64,000 nucleotides of DNA from Gadus chalcogrammus (GCF_026213295.1 NC_079418.1:9212752-9276751); one strand, 5' to 3'; shown: positions 12,301 through 24,231, numbered from the stretch's first letter. Made by a program: numbers and translations. The notes: generated from the letters alone by a model not told the origin.

Positions 12301-15300
12301 TCGATTAATCGTTCAGCCCTAACTCGTTGGCTGGCGGGATTTAAAAGTCGGAACGGCGAACAATGCATTGGGACTGGCCGATGTTCAGATGGACCCAGGA
12401 GATGGATCTTTTTTGGGTACGGTGCTGACATCGGGCGGCAGTACAGACACTTGAGTATCGCTATCAAAACTGCTCGCTTATAACGAACCGCCGCCTTCAT
12501 CAGATAAAACTTATACGCCTCACCAGTTTTAAATATAGGCTCAAAACGCACTCTACCGCCTGGCCTTTCCTCCCCCTTTATGACATGTTATGTTTTCATG
12601 TACCGACCTTTTTAAATCAACTTCAATGTGTGTGTATATACTAGGGCTGTCAAAACGAACTTCGCTATTCGAATATAATTCGAATTTTTAAAATAGGAGA
12701 ACATTCGAGTGCGGCAACTAACGTTCAAACTTTTTTTTTTTTTTTTTTTTCACGAGCAGAAACAGAGCTGGAAAGCATAACTTTAATTTTTGGATTTCCA
12801 TCGAGAAACGGGAAGATTATATCCAGAGAAACCGTCATTTGCAAATTATGCTGTAAATCGTTAAAGTACCACTCGACTACGAGCAACATGAGCGCACACC
12901 TCCATTCAGTGCATTACTCGGAGTACGCAGAACAGTTAGCGGCTGAGGAAGAGCCACGGTCAAAACAGCCAGGAATAACATCGTTTTTGCCTCCCTCCTC
13001 ATCTCGTTGTCTGCCAGCTTGGCGGCAAGAGACAATAACGAAAAAGCTGACTATGTTTATCTGCAAAGATACGAGGCCAGTTAACATCTCGCAGGGGGAC
13101 GGGTTTAAGGAGTTCATCCGCGAGATTGAGCCACGGTACACGTTCCCTCTCGTGGGACAATTACCATCAGAATTGTAAAGCTGTATGATACCACTAAAGA
13201 AAACATCCGTGAAATTATTAGTGGACAATCGATCGCCCTAACCACAGATGGATGGACATCAGTGGCCACGGACTCATATGTGACGGTCACGGCACATTTC
13301 ATAAACAAGGACTGGGAAATGAAGGATATCGTTCTCCAAACGACAGAATTAAAAAAAAGCCACACTGCCGAGAATGTTGCCGAGCTTCTTCATTAAACAT
13401 CATTGCTTGAATATTTCTGGCGTTATATCTTACCTATTTATATAAGTTTTGTATTGATTTGGTAAAACTTGTTGCAAATGTTACATAACAGATTTGGTTG
13501 ACGCACCCTCTAGTGGACGCGGGACGTGTGCCTAATAATAAGATGGTATCGGTGTATATAATGATATAAAAAAATAAAATAAAAAAAACATTTAAATATT
13601 CGAATATTATTCGAATATTCAACATAAGAAGCATTAGAAATTCGAATATGATTTGAGGGGAGGATTGAGAGCCCTAGTATATACTGTAGGTATATAAAGT
13701 TGCGTTATGCCTTTTCTGCACCATGTACGGCACTTTGGCCAGTGAATACTGTATTTTAAAGTGCCGTAAATATTCATGTTTACTTACTTTCTTCTCCCCC
13801 CTCCACCCCGACAGGTTTTTAACAAGCTGATCCGGCGATACAAATACCTGGAAAAGGGGTTTGAGGAGGAGATCAAAAAGGTGAGGGGCCGGGTTCTGCG
13901 CGGAGCATGTAAGAACCCAAGAGGCAGTCGCTCAGGAGGTAGAGCAGGTTGGCTGGTAACCGCAAGGTTGCTAGTTCGATCCCCGGCTCCTCCCAGCTGA
14001 GTGTTGAGGTGTCCCTGAGCGAGTTTAGTTAGGGTTACATTTTTTGGTTGAAAACTGACTTGTGTACGTATTTATGCCTACTCGTCTGTAATTTTACAAT
14101 TATTTAATAATTTAGGTTAGTACAATAATCAGGCCAACTTTTGCTATTATTTCTGATTAATTGCACAGACTTAGTCCATGTGTCTCAGTCTGCTAATAAA
14201 CTCTCTGGCAGCGCTGTAGTTGGAACCCCCTTGTTTAGTTTGTACTTTGCTAACGCCTGCAATGCAGTCGAATCGTTCAGCTGCTCTGTTGAGTCGCAAG
14301 GAGCGACGATAAAGTGTGCCAAATTTTTATATTATTTCAGCCAAATTATGGACGATTCCTCAATGCTCAGTTTTGAATAACTGTCATTTTGATATTGCTT
14401 TATCTATTGCAGCCAAATTATGGAAATTTTGCACATTCTGCAATACTCTGTTTTAACACGTGTGTGTGTGTTCGCAACAGTTGCTGCTGTTTCTCAAGGG
14501 CTTCGACGAGTCTGAGCGCAACAAGCTCGCCATGCTGGCGGGAATCCTGCTGGCCAACGGCAACATATCTGCCTCCATCCTCAACAGCCTTTACAACGAG
14601 AACCTCGTCAAAGAAGGCGAGTGCCGGAGCCCCAAACCTTTCTCATTTCCAAAGATGTGGTTCTCCACTCAAAGATTTATTTAAAGGGCTCATGTCATGC
14701 CTCCAGGTGTGGGTGTGATTAGCTGGTACAAAAAAAATCATTCCATCCCTGTGACATCACAAGTGGGCGTGTCCTCCTAGATGTGTGCTGGATAGATCAG
14801 GTGACCAGCCAGCCCAGTGGACCAGAGCAAACATTGCTCATCTATCCGTCATGCATCTAGGTGGACACACCCACTTGTGATGTCACTATGGCACAGAGAA
14901 GGAAGGTTTGGTTTTCATACGGCTTGTACCAGCTAATCCCACCCACACCTGTTGGCGGGACATGATCCCTTTAAACACTGGACTACCCGGGAGGAGGCCT
15001 GAAGCCACCTGATGCAAATCAGACTGTTTTTGAAATACGCCTAAATTGTTTCTTTGCAGAAGTGAACAGTGTGAATAATAAGGGGTATTTTTTAACAAAA
15101 CTGGCATCTAACCCTATTCTGATAATTCCACCAAATGCAAACAAAACCTGATACGCGATCTTTAGGCAATAATTTCAGGCTGCAGCCTGTAGGACAAGGA
15201 CATCCATATCCGCCTGCTACGTTTGCACATTCTGCAATCCCCAATTCCCATTCTGCAATCCCCGTAGGTTTTATACCCGAGTTTTTTGTACACGAGGTCG

Positions 15301-15613
15301 CCCCCGATGCGTAGGGGTTAGGTTTTTGCTCGAGAATTGACTGTTTTTTGTGTGGATGTTGTGGGTCTCCAGGAGTGTCCGCTGCCTTCGCTGTCAAGCT
15401 GTTCAAGTCCTGGATCTACGAGAAGGATATCAACTGTGTGGCCTGCTCTCTCCGCAAAGTGGGCATGGACAACCGCCTCATGGTAGGATGTGCCGCAGAT
15501 GTCTGAGCCTTTTGATTGGCCAGTGTCGAGTTGTGTCTAAAGTGATTGACTAGCGCGTCTTTAAAGCGTGCGATTGCCGCCACTTGGCACAAGAGGACAC
15601 GACCACAAGATAG

Positions 15614-15648
<35 letters not shown>

Positions 15649-18600
15649 CACGATTGTTTTGATCGTTATTGAAACCAAGATTATTTTCGGGGTTTGAAAA
15701 CAATGCGTTTATTCGGCAATTCTCTCCACTTCGTAACTGAGGATTTAGAAATTTCACCCAGAAAAAAATTACAAAATGTTAAAATGGAAAATAATGTACA
15801 AATATGTATCCAGCTGTTCTCATAAATATTCAAAATAATATGAAATGAAAAAAATTATAATTATAGTTTCTACTCGATTACTTCAGTTTGGAGATTGTTC
15901 GACCCAATACTCAAAGATGAAAATGTTATAAATTTCACAGCCCTAGTTGGAGCACCTTTTATGTAGCTTGTTTAGAGGGGATTTATGAATACAATTTATG
16001 GCGTCAATTCGTAAAGCCCTTAACTTTATTTTTTTAACCCTAGGAACTATTCCCGGCCAACAAGCGCAGCCCGGAGCAATTCTCCAAGTACTTCACCGAC
16101 GCCGGCCTCAAGGAGCTGGCCGACTTTGCCCGCAACCAGCTGTCGATCGGCGCCCGCAAGGAGCTGCAGAAGGAGCTCCATGAGCAGATGGCCCGCGGGG
16201 ACCCCCAGAGAGAGGTGCGGCCCAAGGAGAACGGGCCAGTGCCCATTTTGTTTTTTTTATACATCAGTGCTTGAATCCGATCGTCCTGGTGTGTGGCTGA
16301 GGCGCCCGTACTAGGAATGCGTCTGGCCCTTTCTGATCTTTTTGAAATCGTGGCAGATTTGAGCCGGATTCCGATCTCTTCGTAGGGTTGCGTTTCCAGT
16401 GAAACCACTGGAAAACTAATTTTTTTTCGTTGCCAGTTAGACTTGCCGTCACTGAGCCCGAAGTACCGGAAATAAGCGATGACCATGTTTCAACGGATGA
16501 AAATGTATTCGGATGGCGGGATTTTGTTGAGTTAATTAGCATATTTATCTTCCCCCCCACCGTAGATCATCACCTACACCCGAGAGGAGATGAAGAAGGC
16601 GGGCCTCTCGGAGCAGGCCATGATCAGCATCATCTGGAGCAGCTTGATGAGCTGTGTGGAGTGGAACAAGAAGGAGGAGCTGGTCACAGAACAAGCCATC
16701 AAACACTTGAAGGTAGCTGCCGCGCTTTGAGGTGTCCATGAGGACCAGGTCCGTGGCCCTGGTTGTGGTTCTGGTGACTGGGGTCCCCCGTGTTAAGGGG
16801 CCTGGCTGGGGCCCCCGTGTTAAGGGGCCTGGATGGGGCCCCCGTGTTAAGGGGCCTGGCTGGGGCCCCTGTGTTAAGGGGCCTGGCTGGGGCCCCCGTG
16901 TTAAGGGGCCTGGCTGGGGCCCCCCGTGTTAAGGGGCCTGGCTGGGGCCCCCCGTGTTAAGGGGCCTGGCTGGGGCCCCCCGTGTTAAGGGGCCTGGCTG
17001 GGGCGCCCCCGTGTTAAGGGGCCTGGCTGGGGCCCCTGTGTCGTGTTAAGGCACCTGGTTGTGGCACACCTGTAAGGTTCTAAAGCTCTACGTCTCGTCC
17101 TAATCCCCGTGTACTAGCCCATGAGAGACAGAGCAGGCCGGGCCGTGACTGACGTCTCTGCACTGTTGGCTAGACTCCACTGCTCAGTCAAAGAATTCTA
17201 ATTCAGGGTTTCCGCGGGGTTGTTAAAGGTAGTAAATGAAATTAGCCCAAATGAAGGCCATTCAAAAGTATTATGAAGTAATAAACGTCATCTGACGAGG
17301 TATTACATTTCCAACAAGGCCTATGAGTTTTTCCATTGGTGTTATTTACGTGCAGTGCAAATCCACGCAATTTCTAAAACTTGCGAGGATTTATTTTTAT
17401 GTTGCGAGTAGGACCTGAGAGATATCAATGATGTCACGTGGTGCGTGCGCTAAAACAAACTGGATAGACCCGGCTGGCGAGGCCCAGTTCAGACCAAAGA
17501 TTCGCCTCTCAACTCCTTGCGACTCCTTGCGACGAGACGGGCTGCGACGTTCTAAAACTGGCGGTTCACACTGCTGCAACGGGCGGAGACGTCAGGTGGT
17601 TTATACCCACTTCGCGAGTTCGCTTCTGTTAGTTCAAAGTCATTTGAAAAATGGGGAAATGCTAATTTTCGGACCTCTGGCTTGAGGAATCGATCTTTAA
17701 AGAATGATCGCAAAAAGAACATTTGTTTGACCGGTTGCCACGGTTATCTCCGTGTGGTTAATTTGCAGTTGCGGTGTTAATTAGCAATGTTGTCAGCTTA
17801 CTGTTACATTAAACTGTAATCAGAAAACGCGGTTATATGCTACAGACCCTATATCTGTGCTATAAAGGCTGGGACGAATTTCGAATTATAAATATAACGT
17901 TAGCTCTCTAGCTCAGCTGACTAAAATACCTCCCAAGTCGTAGCTAAGGTCCGTCCTATTTATGTGAAAAACTTTATATTTGGATTGTAAAACGCATGAA
18001 AATATAAATGAATGATCTTAATTCCTTTTCTTTGGCAAGTGACCGGTATAAGCGGGATAATGCCCTTCGAGGTGTCAAAAACCTGTTTGATCGATTGTAA
18101 TTAAAGGGGACTACTTTTTGAGGGAGATTAACTCAAACAGAGTATACATTTAATAAGCATGCAATACGATTAAGAAGAAGCATGATCAGTGAAGTATTTG
18201 AATTGTTTTATGTTGGCAAGCAAGAAGTGGAATAAATGGGATAATCAGTCTTATTAAAACGGTTTGTGCAACCAACCGCACAACAAGACATGATTGCGGC
18301 TCTCGTCTCTTTCTGCATATGCTTGTAGAGCGGGGAGCGACGTAGACTGATAATCCCTCTATAGAAAGTACACTGGTGTGAATTTGCGCTACGGTATGGA
18401 TTTTGAAGTTACCGTGAGACCGGTGTGACCGGTAGACAGCCGCGTTTACATGGACACTTCTGATCCGATTAGAAGTGGAAGAACAGCTCAATCGGAATAA
18501 AAAAATATTATATACACGGCTCAATCGGAATACAATTCTCTGATCGGAATACAATTCCATGCGGAATAGAAGAAGTGGTGTAGTCCGCTATAGTCGACAT

Positions 18601-21600
18601 GTATATTCCGATTGGTTTGGGGGGGGTTCGGCTACTTTTTAACTTGGAGAGATGGTATCAGCAGCTGCTGTATGTTGCAATTGGTCAGTCGGTACTTTTA
18701 TGCATACCGAACTTGACCACTGTCAAGCAAAGTGGATTTTCTGCCCGATTCATGTCTTACTTCTCACTCCGTAAGTCTGGTAACTTATCAACCCCAGCGT
18801 GTCTGGTTTCTAAGCGAAGTCAACGTCTCAGGTGGACTATTTCTCTACTCTTTTGGCAAGGAGCCGTGTAATAATGTATAGAACGTCGCCGTTCATTATC
18901 GAAAAGAATACCCTTCGGGGCGAAGCAAGACACCACCGCTTCGCATCGCGGTCCGGTTCGCCCTGTCTGGGCTTATTTACCCGATAATGACCGGCGTTCT
19001 GTACTATAACATTATCCCTTACATATATCATATAAGTCCAGACCAGCACAACGGTTGTGTGCGAGAGATATACGAACGTAAGCTTACCACTTTTGTAAAT
19101 GCCATAGGCCTATATACAGTACATTCGGATTGCATGATAGGAATAGATCTATTCCTATCATGCAATTAGAAATCGAATTGGATCAGAAGTGTCCATGTTA
19201 ACGCGGCTAGTGTTGTGTGTACCACAGTACTACGCGGTACTATTTCATGCAAAACCTTAACACTTTAATAACAATATTAACGAGGTATTTGTAACTTGAC
19301 TTCAACACTGGACACAAAAACTCTCCCTCTCTGAAACTCTGTCTATGTCTACTTTGTGACATATTGATTAAAAACTAGGGACCAAGTCCCGTTGGGACAT
19401 CTTGACTAATCCAACTCCTATGGTCTCTCTCTTGAAGTCGTGCTGGTATTAAAAAATATGGTGAAGGTATTAAAAATGGTATTAAAAGGTAGTAAATTCA
19501 ACTTAAGAATTTCTGGATAAACCCTGTAATTGAAGCAAGTTTTTCTTGGTGTTAAATCTTTTATTATGGATAAATATTTTTACATTATTTTCTATCAGAA
19601 CATTTAGTATTTTTAAGGGGAAATTTCAGAGTTCTCAGTTACAAAGTGTAACTGAAATAAATGCATAATGGTTTCAAACTCAAACATCAGTTAAAGTAAT
19701 CCTGATTTCAACATTATCAAAAATGATTATGATTTTCATGTATTTTTCTTTCCCCTTCTCCCGCAGCAATACAGCCCCCTTCTGAAAGCCTTCACCTCCC
19801 AGGGCCAGTCGGAGATCAGTCTGCTGGTCAAGGTCCAGGAGTACTGCTACGACAACATCCACTTCATGAAGGCCTTCCAGAAGATCGTGGTGCTCCTCTA
19901 TAAAGGTGCGTCACTCACTCACCCACAATCACTCACCCACACTCGCACCCTTTTTCGGGGGAGCTGATCCTTAAAGTTGACACATGTGTGCTGGATAGAT
20001 CAGTCTACCAGCCTACCCAGTAGACCGTAGCAAACTTTGTTCATTTATCTGTCATAGATCTAGGGGGACACGCCCACTTGTGATGTCACTAGAGGCAGGT
20101 TTTCAAAACGGCTTGTAACGGCCGATCACACTCACACCTGTTGGTGTAATATGTTACCTTTGGGTAACTTTAGGTGTGGGTGTGATTAGCTGGTACAAGC
20201 CGTTTGGCACAGGGAAGGAATGATTGAGCGACATCAAAAGTGGGCGTGTCCTATATGAAGGATGGATGAGCAACGTTTGCTACAGTCCACTGGCTAGGCG
20301 GGTGGACTGATCTATCGGGCGTACATCTAGGTGGACACGGCCACATAAAAGAAAGCATCAACAACTTGGAGTACCGGGAGTTTATTGAAAAATACTGTTT
20401 CCATGTCCGTGCCTTACCGGTAGGTTCATGTTTCCATGAAGTTCACACAAGTCGATTACTAGCTATTGTAAATAATATAATAGAGGCGCCAACAAATTTA
20501 ACTTGACTCCCCTCTTGACATATTTTTTTGGCGCCTCTATTATATTATTTACGGTAGCCGGTAATCGCCTTGTTTCCAGGAAGTGTGGACTACCTGGAAA
20601 TAAACTCGGTATTCAAACATGTTGATGCTTTGTTTTATGTGAGGCAAATCGCTGCTCAAAATAATGACAAATGGCTACAAGTGATGACACACAGTGGGAA
20701 TCTCTCTGGAAACACATGAGAGAGAGACTGTTTCTGATGTAGTGCCATCGACGGTTTATAATAAACCCATCATGTCACTTTAAATCATTCCTTCCACAAC
20801 AATCAATCATGTCACACCTGGCATGACATGAGCCCTTTGGACAACTGCTTGTTAAAATAATCTAAGGCTACCAAACTTCACTGCCACATCTGACTGGCCA
20901 CATTCACAATCTGCACTGTCTTTAAAATACTCAGTAAAGGGCTGATTATGGTCCCACGTTCACGCAACCCAATGACCACGCAGATGCTTCGACACAGTCG
21001 TGAACCTTTATGGTTCTTCGTCAGGTTTTAGTAAGCGGACCAATCGCAGCCGACGGAAGGTTACAATTTTTGGGAGGCGCACGTCAGGCCCTTGCGGTGG
21101 ACGCAAGGAGGGTCCGCAAGGACGTAAGTGGTCCGTAACCCCCTTGCGTTGCGTGAACGTGGGACAATAATCAGCCCTTAAGGCTACCAAACTTGACTCC
21201 CACCATCTGACTGGCATTATTCACACTCTTTACCGTCTTGTCGCTCTCAGCTGACGTGTTGAGCGAGGAGGCCATCCTCAAGTGGTACAGCGAAGGCCAA
21301 CAGAACAAGGGAAAGGGCATGTTCCTGGAGCAGATGAAGAAGTTCGTCGAGTGGCTGAAGAACGCAGAGGAAGGTGAGCGGAACCTGGCTGACGAGCGTT
21401 TGGGTTTTGCACGAGCGAAAACTGAAACCCTGGTTGGTGTTCCGTGGAATTATGCCTCGTCATAATTCCATGGAAATACCTTGCTTAACCCTTCTGTACA
21501 CAATAAGGTGACTTAACTGATTTTAAAATGCATATATGTTTAAAGTGTTATTCCGGCGGAAATTGAACCCAGTGTCTTTATCGGCATTAAGACCCATAAA

Positions 21601-22390
21601 ATAAGCCCTCCAGACACTTTTCATTAATCATGGAGTATATAGAGCTTGCCCGCGAATGCACTGAGAAATGTTACAGCCCAAATGGCTTCCATGTTATTGG
21701 CTAGGGGTAGTGTGAACGCTTCCAAATCTATATTTTTTAATCACTAATATTGGTCAAAATAGCACCACACCTCTACAGTTGCATGACTAGGATCTCTACA
21801 CATAAAAGAAAGCATCAACAACTTGGAGTACCGGGAGTTTATTGGAAAAAAGTTTGAAAAATACTTTTTTCCAAGTCTGTGCCTTACCGGTAGGTTAATG
21901 TTTCCAGGAAGTTCACACAAGTTGAGTACTAGCTATTGTAAATAAAATAATAGAGGCGCCCACAAATTTAACTTAACTCCCCTCTTGACATATTTTTTTT
22001 GCCGCCTCTATTATATTATTTACGGTAGCCGGTAATCGCCTCGTTTCCACGAAGTGTGGACTTCCTGGAAACATGGATCTACCGGTAGGGCACAGACTTG
22101 GAAAACAGTAATTTTTTAATAAACTCTCGGTATTCTAACATATTGATGCTTTGTTTTATGTGAGGCGAATCGCTGCTCAAAATAATGGCAAATGGCTACA
22201 AGTGATGACACACAGTGGGAATCTCTCTGGAAACACATGAGAGAGAGACTGTTTCTGATGTAGTGCCATAGACAGTTTATAATCAAACCCATCATCGATC
22301 CCTTATCGTACGCGCATTACTAACGCCGACTTGTGTTTCTGTTCTTTCGCTGTTTCAGAATCAGAATCTGAGGAAGACGAGGCCGACTGA
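6119..22390 (+). CDS. bzw1: Basic leucine zipper and W2 domain protein 1 (eIF5-mimic protein)
   Basis: Eleven coding exons: 6119-6182, 9011-9187, 11128-11222, 13815-13880, 14481-14616, 15373-15482, 16044-16214, 16566-16712, 19767-19905, 21251-21373 and 22359-22390. They sum to 1260 nt, 419 residues plus TGA, the same length as vertebrate BZW1. The protein starts [20 protein letters not shown]. Residues such as MDNRLMELFPANK and the tail [13 protein letters not shown] favour BZW1 over BZW2. The N-terminal half is helical and MIF4G-like. The C-terminal W2 domain (about residue 245 onward) includes [37 protein letters not shown] and [17 protein letters not shown]. The family is known to copy the eIF5 C-terminal domain, bind eIF2 and eIF3, and tighten start-codon selection in the cytoplasm. 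All splice sites are GT-AG except the intron after exon 5, which is GC-AG. A fish may carry two bzw1 copies; which one this is cannot be told. Confidence 0.96.
6241..8005. mobile_element. Long foldback MITE in bzw1 intron 1, interrupted by another element
   Basis: The left end (from about 6241, with TTACCCGGATAAATCTACAAA) is the inverse of the right end (to about 8003, with TTTGTAGATTTACCCGGGTTA). Arms of roughly 400 bp pair (7065-7480 against 7530-7935) around a short centre. The left arm is split after CACACT near 6310 by a separate element. Frames here are shadows of the inverted arms. Confidence 0.8.
6312..7060. mobile_element. MITE nested in the foldback element
   Basis: Its ends, GAGGCCACGTTTATACG at the left and TGTAAACGGGGCCT at the right, are imperfect inverted repeats. 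They interrupt homology that is continuous in the opposite arm of the host element. A C-homopolymer of about 33 bp lies at 6357-6389. A diverged reverse copy of its interior lies at about 17660-17900. Confidence 0.65.
8205..8580 (+). mobile_element. LINE 3' tail (L2-like)
   Basis: This stretch ends in the common teleost LINE 3' motif GAAAGGCGCCTCTAAATTAAA, preceded by a degenerate C-terminal reverse-transcriptase coding remnant and T-rich sequence. The same terminal motif appears reversed near 10775. Confidence 0.55.
9500..9845. repeat. Minisatellite in bzw1 intron 2 (~35-bp unit)
   Basis: About nine diverged units share GGGGCCCCAGTTAGGACCA and a CAGGTCTCTTGAGACG part. An AT-rich perfect hairpin (about 9419-9500, arms containing TCATCCAGCTGTTC) lies immediately before it. 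Confidence 0.85.
10196..10555 (+). mobile_element. L2-type LINE fragment (reverse transcriptase C-terminus)
   Basis: One frame reads [20 protein letters not shown] and then [20 protein letters not shown], the well-known tail of L2-clade reverse transcriptases. It is frame-broken and 5' truncated, in an intron of bzw1, and inactive. Confidence 0.8.
10557..10762. mobile_element. Palindromic TTAA MITE, copy 1 (Angel-like)
   Basis: One family of short palindromic elements recurs through the window. Its left end resembles TATTATACCACCAGGTGTGAG. The interior carries GTGGGCGTGTCC and TGATCTATCC motifs and their inverse. Copies are often flanked by TTAA. The best preserved is at 14681-14974. It is non-coding. 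Confidence 0.75.
10771..10945 (-). mobile_element. Reverse-oriented LINE 3' tail with A-rich tract
   Basis: This is the inverse of the tail at 8510-8575: TTTAGAGGCGCCTTTCAAG followed by long A-rich sequence. It abuts the palindromic MITE. Confidence 0.6.
11544..12022. mobile_element. hAT-type MITE with 8-bp target duplication
   Basis: The terminal repeats TAGGGATGAG and CCCATCCCTA are flanked on both sides by GTGTGTAT (11536-11543 and 12023-12030). The interior repeats GAACGAATC motifs and their inverse. It has no coding capacity. Confidence 0.85.
12642..13676 (+). mobile_element. hAT element with broken transposase, 8-bp target duplication
   Basis: The ends TAGGGCTGTCAAAACGA and GAGAGCCCTA are flanked by identical GTATATAC at 12634-12641 and 13677-13684. 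It carries the transposase remnant at 12760-13396. It shares its target octamer with the unrelated copy at 607-1491. Confidence 0.85.
12760..13396 (+). pseudogene. hAT (Ac/ZBED-like) transposase N-terminal fragment
   Basis: A BED zinc finger is readable ([20 protein letters not shown] then HLHSVH). Next come a linker and, after a frame change near 13160, a second frame with [17 protein letters not shown] and TTDGWTS, the block holding the first catalytic aspartate of hAT transposases. It stops at a TAA near 13394 and lacks the rest of the catalytic domain and the dimerisation domain. It is a dead internal deletion derivative. Confidence 0.8.
13920..14040 (+). mobile_element. tRNA-derived SINE
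   Basis: It starts 40 bp after bzw1 exon 4. An A-box-like GAGGTAGAGCAGG and a B-box-like GGTTGCTAGTTCGATCCCC are spaced as in a tRNA. A SINE body follows (GTGTTGAGGTGTCCCTGAGC). The acceptor stem is not preserved, so this is not a functional tRNA gene. Confidence 0.75.
14617..15372 (+). other. bzw1 intron 5 with a GC-AG splice pair
   Basis: Exon 5 must end at 14616 (GTCAAAGAAG) because exon 6, starting at 15373 after CTCCAG, supplies GAGTGTCC to complete the conserved [13 protein letters not shown]. The intron therefore begins GCGAGT rather than GT. No nearby GT gives a correct junction. Confidence 0.9.
14681..14974. mobile_element. Palindromic TTAA MITE, copy 2 (full length)
   Basis: It is bounded by TTAA at 14681-14684 and 14971-14974. 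The two halves are inverted: GTGTGATTAGCTGGTACAA and GTGGGCGTGTCC reappear reversed on the right. This is the most complete member of the family seen here. Confidence 0.8.
15640..15950. mobile_element. AT-rich hAT-like MITE
   Basis: Intronic AT-rich sequence ends in TTTCACAGCCCTAG and contains the block TCGTTATTGAAACCAAGATT. Related sequence occurs near 9215-9500, 19550-19745, 38160-38275 and 61300-61565, so this is a dispersed non-coding family. A short GT tract sits at 15615-15648. Confidence 0.5.
16775..17045. repeat. 27-bp minisatellite in bzw1 intron 8
   Basis: About ten near-identical units of GGGGCCTGGCTGGGGCCCCC plus GTGTTAA, varying mainly in the length of the C run. It begins only about 60 bp after the exon 8 donor. 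Confidence 0.92.
17410..17905. mobile_element. MITE copy related to the nested element at 6.3-7.0 kb
   Basis: Its right part, for example GAAAACGCGGTTATATGCTA and GGCTGGGACGAATTTCG, is the reverse complement of sequence at 6560-6720. Ends are not clear. Confidence 0.55.
18438..19208. mobile_element. TIR MITE (AGCCGCGTTTACATGGACAC ends)
   Basis: The left end AGCCGCGTTTACATGGACAC and right end GTCCATGTTAACGCGGCT are inverted repeats with one mismatch. An internal segment (about 18815-19010, with GGTTCGCCCTGTCTGGGC) also occurs at 45265-45510. There is no coding frame. Confidence 0.7.
19971..20345. mobile_element. Two adjoining copies of the palindromic TTAA MITE
   Basis: A copy starts at TTAA 19971 and runs to about 20160. 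A second begins there, with GTGTGGGTGTGATTAGCTGG, and runs to about 20345. Both share the GTGGGCGTGTCC and GATCTATC motifs of the family. They lie in bzw1 intron 9. Confidence 0.65.
20345..20640. mobile_element. Palindromic MITE with paired GGCGCC-ATTATATTATTTAC arms, copy 1
   Basis: The two arms contain AATAATATAATAGAGGCGCC and its inverse GGCGCCTCTATTATATTATT, about 25 bp apart. A longer diverged copy is at 21540-22160, and the family also builds the 32925-35010 foldback. Confidence 0.75.
21540..22160. mobile_element. Palindromic GGCGCC MITE, copy 2, in the last bzw1 intron
   Basis: It shares the paired GGCGCC arms and the block CATCAACAACTTGGAGTACC with copy 1. It also carries the outer segment (AAGACCCATAAAATAAGCCC) found at 32970 and, inverted, near 34960. 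Confidence 0.75.
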
Positions 22391-22860
22391 GACCCAGAGA
22401 TGACTTTCTTCCAGTCCCAGGAGCTGTCCCCCCCCCTTCCTCTTCCTTCTTACATCCCCCCCCTCCTTCCCTCGCTCAGAATCAGGCTAACCCCCTCTGA
22501 ATGGTTCTTTGTCGCTGATTAGCCCCGCCCCCCTGGGAAACATTCCATGTAGAATTGACAACCCGAGCCACCGCCGACGGCCCACAAAAATTCCAAGTTG
22601 TCATTTTTTCAAACTTTGAAATTTGAAAAATAATTGCCAAATGTAAACGTCATGGCTGCTCTGTAAGGGCTCGCCGTGTCGAAAACTTTAGTGTTCATCT
22701 CCGTGCGGGGATTTCATATTTGTACGAGTTGTCGCCACCTTGAAACTATCTTACTCAACCCCCCCCCAAAAGTTCCTCGCAGTCAACTCTTATCTTGGTT
22801 TCGTACTTCCAATTGACTTTTATATGGAATAAAATATTATTGAAATTATTTCACCCAGAC
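22391..22860 (+). other. bzw1: bzw1 3' UTR with polyadenylation signal
   Basis: Non-coding sequence follows the stop codon, C-rich at first. An AATAAA lies at 22828-22833 in an AT-rich setting. No competing signal lies closer, so cleavage is expected shortly after it. Confidence 0.7.
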
Positions 22861-24231
22861 TCTTTAATCGTGTCGTGCTGTTGAAGCCGGGGTTTTTTCT
22901 TCACTGAGCTGTAACGTTGGATCTATAGCTGTGTTCGAAATTTGAGTGTACATATGACGTTCCCTACATGTTACTCCGTATACCACAATGCAATGCGCTC
23001 ATGTTTTTCCGGAGGAGAAGAAGGCTTTCGTTTAGAAATTTCAACAATCTATTTGGGATTTAACATAGAAAATGTACCATTCAAAATTAATAAAAAATAC
23101 TGTGATAAAGGAAATGTAACATTCAACATCAGTACAACCTCCAGCTTTCCTCGTGAGTGCCCGGTTTGTTAAAGGTCCCATGACATGCTATTTTATGTAT
23201 TCTTTAATATAGGTATTAGTGGGCAACTAACGCAGTATTCAAAGACGTTCCCGAAATTCAGCCGTGGTGCAGAGTTACAGCCACTCCGAGCCAGTCGCAC
23301 ATTGAGCTTCCCCCAAATGCGCTGTTTTGGTGTCTGTAGCTATAATGCAAATGAGGAGGAGCGGGTCAAGGAGGAGGGTGGGGGTGTGGCCCTGAGCAGC
23401 TTGCAGCCACGGTACCATTCGCTCTGTTTACAGTGGATGTATCGCAATGGCGAGGCGCACACAGCCTTTAGCCGTGTTCTGTAAATATTCTAGAACACAC
23501 GGGAGTCCTGGAGCTCTATATCAAAATATTATCATATAGCCTACATAGATATCTATCATATAAATTATATTATAACGGCCAAAAGATGTGTGAGCCGATA
23601 TTATGAATCTCAAACGACCGCGTTGGGTTCTCCGACGTTCCTGGTTCTTCAACGTCCTCATCAATTTGAAGTAGACTGAACCACGACAAGGAGGAGAAAG
23701 GGATCGTTGCCGGGCAGTGCTTAGGCACCTCCGCCTCCGGCGGTGGTCCCTCAGCGGGTCTCAAGCTGGAGACATTCGCCGCCAACAATCCCTTTCTCCT
23801 CCATGTCGTGGTTCGTGTTCTTGAGGGAGTCAAAGCCAAAGTTCCTTCCCCCCCAATTCATTCTCAACCTTGGCTGAGATAACCCCCAATACGAGTCTCG
23901 TTGTAGAAATACCAGAGACGAGAGTCCGACAGAACGGTTATCCAAATAACAAGGAAGTGTACAACACTTGCGTTACAGTCCTGGAGCTCTATATCTAAAT
24001 AATATCATATAATACATAGAAATCTATATCATTTAATACATATTATCACGGCCAAAAGCTGTGTGCCCCTCCAGACGATATAATGAATCACAAACGACTT
24101 TGTCGGGTTCTTGGACGTCTCTGGTTCTTCCACTTTCACATCAACCTGAAGTCGACTGAACCGCGCGCTGCCTGCTGCCGGCTGCCCGCTGCCGGGCGAT
24201 GGTGCCTCGCGGAAACCGGCGGCATGTCGCA

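Noticed and set aside
13920..14000. Possible tRNA gene
   Set aside because: A- and B-box-like elements are present but no pairing acceptor stem, and a SINE body follows; it is a tRNA-derived SINE.
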